Source of the DNA: Butyrivibrio sp.
GTDB lineage: Bacteria > Bacillota > Clostridia > Lachnospirales > Lachnospiraceae
DNA: 8,073 nucleotides
Reading direction: 5' to 3'
NCBI GenBank assembly: GCA_024688095.1
Contig: JAILEJ010000328.1
Span: forward strand, 1 to 8,073
How positions within the stretch are numbered: the stretch's first letter is position 1; each line of letters opens with the position of its first letter. Of this stretch, positions 5,575-8,073 are shown piece by piece. The translations under genes and the position numbers were made by a program. Below the pieces are notes generated by a model that saw only the letters and a program-made list of their open reading frames with translations, was not told the origin of the DNA and ran no database searches.

Positions 5575-8073
5575 TCATTTTACTGTTATTTTGCATTTTG
5601 CTTTATATTTACCATCTTTGGTAGTAACAGTAATTGTAGCTTTTCCTTTACCTACTGCTGTTATTTTTCCATTCTTATTTACTTTAGCAACCTTTGTATT
5701 ACTGGATTTAAAATTAACTTTCTTATTTGTTGCATTAGTTGGTTTTACTGTTGCTTTTAATTTAAATGTCTTACCAACTTTAAGCGTCTTTTTTTTCTTA
5801 TTTAATTTTACTCCTGTAACTTTAACTGTATTTTCACTGCCTGAATCAACAGTCAGATCACTATCAGATGAAACCGCAATTGTACCAGTTGATGAATCAT
5901 CAGATACTGTGCTATCAGAGACAGTATTTTCTGTTATATTATCAGAAGATGACAACTCTTCATTTGAAGTTGTATCTGAAGTATTGCTACCTTCAGATGA
6001 ACTATCTGAGTCTGAAATATCTCCTGAGCCCGATACATCTTCTGAAGCTGAACCATCTTCTGAAATAAATTCTGAACCTGATGTATCTTCTGAATCTGTT
6101 AACTCTTCTTTTTCTGACATATCATCTGAGTCATCATTGCCTGAAGAATCCACGGAAGAATCATCAGAAGCTTCTGAGTCATTTACCTTATAAATATATG
6201 CATCATCAAACGCTCCCCATGCACCACCACAGCAGCTAATATCTATTGATACAGTTACCTGTGTATCATCCTCGCATATTTCAAATTCGTCAAGTTCAAG
6301 CTTATTCCAAACTTGCCATCCTGAAACTGTTCCAGACGCTTCATAAGAAGCATTACCATTAGTAACACTATAACTAAAGGTACTATTTTCATCAGCATCT
6401 CCACCCATAAGATATACATAGCCTTTATATGTTCCCTTATCCAGAGTCAGTGTCTGCGTAGCACTGCCTGTGAAGTCATTTGAATTCCAAAAATGAAGAT
6501 TTGATGTACCATTTTTCTGATTACCCTTACCGGATTCAACATCCATTCCTGAAAGATCCCAATCTGTGCTTCCAGATTCAAAATCCCCATTTAGAAGAAT
6601 GTTTTCAGGTAAAACCGTTACATTTATTTGCACTGTCTTATCACCACAAGTTGTTGTAACCGTTCCGTTTACTACAAATGTCCCAATACTATTTATAGCT
6701 GAAACATCCTCTTCATTCCAACTAACACTTACTTCTTCAGAAGTTCCATCATTATAATTTACAGTAATTGTTTCAGGCAAAGAAATGTCATTACCATAAA
6801 TAATTTCAATATCTTCAGTAGTAATATCAGATACATCTAATGCTGCTACAGATCCTGTCTTTAAAAGATTATAAAAATTTACCATATCAGATGGAGTTCC
6901 ATCAAAATCAAACCATGCCATATTATCTACAGCAGAACCGCCAAAATAATTTGCGGCATCAGTCTGATATTCACCAGCATATGATGAAGCCCATCCTGAA
7001 CCATATTGCTCCCAGGCTGTTTTATTTTTTTCAAGAATTTCCTCAGCGTCTTCTGCATCAGCATCATAGACATTTACTGGAATCCATGCCGGTTCCCAAT
7101 AAAATACACCTATTCCATTATCTCCAACATTAGTTACTGCCTCTACCACATCACTAAGTTCATCAGCCTGTCCCTGCCTTGAAATGCTATAATAATATTC
7201 CTGACCTGAAGCGCCCTCTCTAATAGTATTTTCATGGCCATCACCATCTTCATAGGTATAGGCATACTGTGTTTCAACAACTAATACCTTCTTGTTATAG
7301 GTAGAAGCTATATTACTAAGAACTGATGAAAGATTTGAAGCTGTACCATGCCAAATCGGATAATATGAAGATGCAAATACATCATAATCAACATTATTAT
7401 TTTTAAGAGTTTCTGCATATGTAGGATATTTTCCCTTTTCTACATTAGCAAAATGAATAGCAACAAGTATATCTGAGTTTATTTCTCTTACGGCTTTAGA
7501 TCCGCTATTAAAAATATTGCAAATATTAGTCCAGTCAGTTTCCCCACAAATTGAACTATTTGTTTCATTACCAATCTGAACCATACCTACATTAACACCT
7601 GCGTTAATAATTTGTTTTAACGAATCATAAGTAAAATCATATACAGCAGATACTTTTTCATCTGTAGACATATTTGCCCACGCTTTTGGAGTATACTGTT
7701 TTCCAGGATCTGCCCAAAAATCCGAATAATGGAAGTCTATTAAAACCTTCATACCTGCATTAGTAGCATACTTTCCAAGTATAATAGCTTTATTCAAATC
7801 ATTTGTGCCACCGCCATATCCATTTCCATTTTCATCATAAGGATTATTCCATATTCTTATCCTTGCATAATTTGAACCACCTGCTGCAAGTAAATCAAAA
7901 AAGCCCTGTTCATCAATTTCATTTCCATCAAAATCCTTAAAAGTAACTCCGCTATCATCAAGTGAAACAAAAGATGAAATATCAACACCAGTTATAAAAT
8001 CATTATCAACATTTTTGTTTCTATCAACTATAATAGAGCTTTCAACAGACGTAACATCTTCATCATCTGAATC
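5575..8073 (-). CDS. Secreted GH53 endo-beta-1,4-galactanase with Ig-like, CBM-like and BIG2 domains (5' end outside window)
   Basis: Would cut beta-1,4-galactan side chains of pectin outside the cell. 832 codons are visible and the frame is open to the right edge, so the signal peptide and start are missing. Domains in visible numbering: short acidic lead (DSDDED); GH53 barrel about 25-405, with IRIWNNPYD at 73-81, DFHYSDFWADPGKQ at 113-126, acid/base Glu170 in VQIGNETN and nucleophile Glu267 in LVVETQYAY; Big_4-type Ig-like domain about 414-489 (ITVNYNDGTSEEVSVSW); a beta-sandwich carbohydrate-binding-like module about 490-630 (NGDFESG near the start, GGAWGAFDDAYIYK at the end), possibly CBM61, which is known from galactanases; a Ser/Asp/Glu-rich linker about 630-748; and a C-terminal BIG2 domain about 749-832 with 26 Lys in 83 residues. 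No LPXTG or SLH anchor is seen. The TTG at 7797 is internal, not a start. Likely monocistronic, since a terminator follows. Confidence 0.93.
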   Translation of the reverse strand, partial: DSDDEDVTSVESSIIVDRNKNVDNDFITGVDISSFVSLDDSGVTFKDFDGNEIDEQGFFDLLAAGGSNYARIRIWNNPYDENGNGYGGGTNDLNKAIILGKYATNAGMKVLIDFHYSDFWADPGKQYTPKAWANMSTDEKVSAVYDFTYDSLKQIINAGVNVGMVQIGNETNSSICGETDWTNICNIFNSGSKAVREINSDILVAIHFANVEKGKYPTYAETLKNNNVDYDVFASSYYPIWHGTASNLSSVLSNIASTYNKKVLVVETQYAYTYEDGDGHENTIREGASGQEYYYSISRQGQADELSDVVEAVTNVGDNGIGVFYWEPAWIPVNVYDADAEDAEEILEKNKTAWEQYGSGWASSYAGEYQTDAANYFGGSAVDNMAWFDFDGTPSDMVNFYNLLKTGSVAALDVSDITTEDIEIIYGNDISLPETITVNYNDGTSEEVSVSWNEEDVSAINSIGTFVVNGTVTTTCGDKTVQINVTVLPENILLNGDFESGSTDWDLSGMDVESGKGNQKNGTSNLHFWNSNDFTGSATQTLTLDKGTYKGYVYLMGGDADENSTFSYSVTNGNASYEASGTVSGWQVWNKLELDEFEICEDDTQVTVSIDISCCGGAWGAFDDAYIYKVNDSEASDDSSVDSSGNDDSDDMSEKEELTDSEDTSGSEFISEDGSASEDVSGSGDISDSDSSSEGSNTSDTTSNEELSSSDNITENTVSDSTVSDDSSTGTIAVSSDSDLTVDSGSENTVKVTGVKLNKKKKTLKVGKTFKLKATVKPTNATNKKVNFKSSNTKVAKVNKNGKITAVGKGKATITVTTKDGKYKAKCKITVK
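5830..6186 (-). repeat. Low-complexity Ser/Asp/Glu linker in the galactanase
   Basis: About 119 residues built almost entirely of Ser, Asp, Glu, Thr, Gly and Asn, with irregular SED/SGD/SDS units (for example SEDVSGSGDISDSDS). At the DNA level, imperfect TCTTCTGAA-type units recur on the plus strand between about 5990 and 6110, suggesting growth by repeat slippage. It joins the carbohydrate-binding-like module to the basic BIG2 domain and is probably extended and highly acidic. Confidence 0.8.

Noticed and set aside
5591..6193. 200-residue open frame on the plus strand opposite the galactanase C-terminus
   Set aside because: It is the antisense of the Ser/Asp linker and BIG2 domain; its composition follows from the complement of repetitive TCA/GAT codons, and the minus-strand frame has clear domains.
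7795..7797. TTG at 7797 as the start of the galactanase
   Set aside because: The frame continues upstream to 8073 with conserved GH53 sequence (IRIWNNPYD and GNGYGGG), so the true start is outside the window.
1..8073. CRISPR array, insertion sequence, phage genes, tRNA or rRNA
   Set aside because: No regularly spaced direct repeats, transposase-like frames, terminal inverted repeats or structural RNA sequences were recognised.

Overview
The window looks like a chromosomal piece of a low-GC Gram-positive anaerobe, most likely a Lachnospiraceae-type Clostridia (the Butyrivibrio / Roseburia / Lachnospira / Eubacterium grouping). This is inferred from the very AT-rich spacers, strong GAGGAGG-type ribosome sites, the paired glgC-glgD arrangement typical of Firmicutes, a multi-domain secreted GH53 galactanase ending in a lysine-rich BIG2 domain, and a dCache chemoreceptor. 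The genus cannot be fixed from sequence reading alone.

All five genes lie on the minus strand, so transcription runs from high to low coordinates. From right to left: (1) 8073-5575, a secreted endo-beta-1,4-galactanase whose N-terminus is outside the window, closed by a hairpin terminator at 5519-5481; (2) 5359-4385, a membrane-anchored family-2 glycosyltransferase of the polyprenyl-phosphate hexose type, with a good sigma-A promoter overlapping the foot of the preceding terminator; (3) a 319-bp AT-rich spacer with an operator-like palindrome and a terminator-like hairpin; (4) 4065-2920 glgC and 2918-1800 glgD, one base apart and probably translationally coupled; (5) a 305-bp spacer with a long strand-specific stem-loop; (6) 1494-1, a methyl-accepting chemotaxis protein cut by the left edge before its signalling tip.

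The genes do not form one obvious pathway, but they fit a motile plant-glycan degrader: the galactanase cuts pectic beta-1,4-galactan outside the cell, GlgC/GlgD makes ADP-glucose for glycogen storage, the glycosyltransferase probably loads a sugar on a lipid carrier for envelope decoration, and the chemoreceptor senses an unknown small molecule. Each gene except the glgCD pair appears to have its own transcription signals. I see no mobile elements, CRISPR arrays, tRNA or rRNA genes, and no clear sign of an undescribed multi-gene system. The more interesting points are regulatory (the glgC leader, a shared TAACGTTTA element, the stem-loop before the chemoreceptor) and structural (an acidic linker joined to a strongly basic C-terminal domain in the galactanase).
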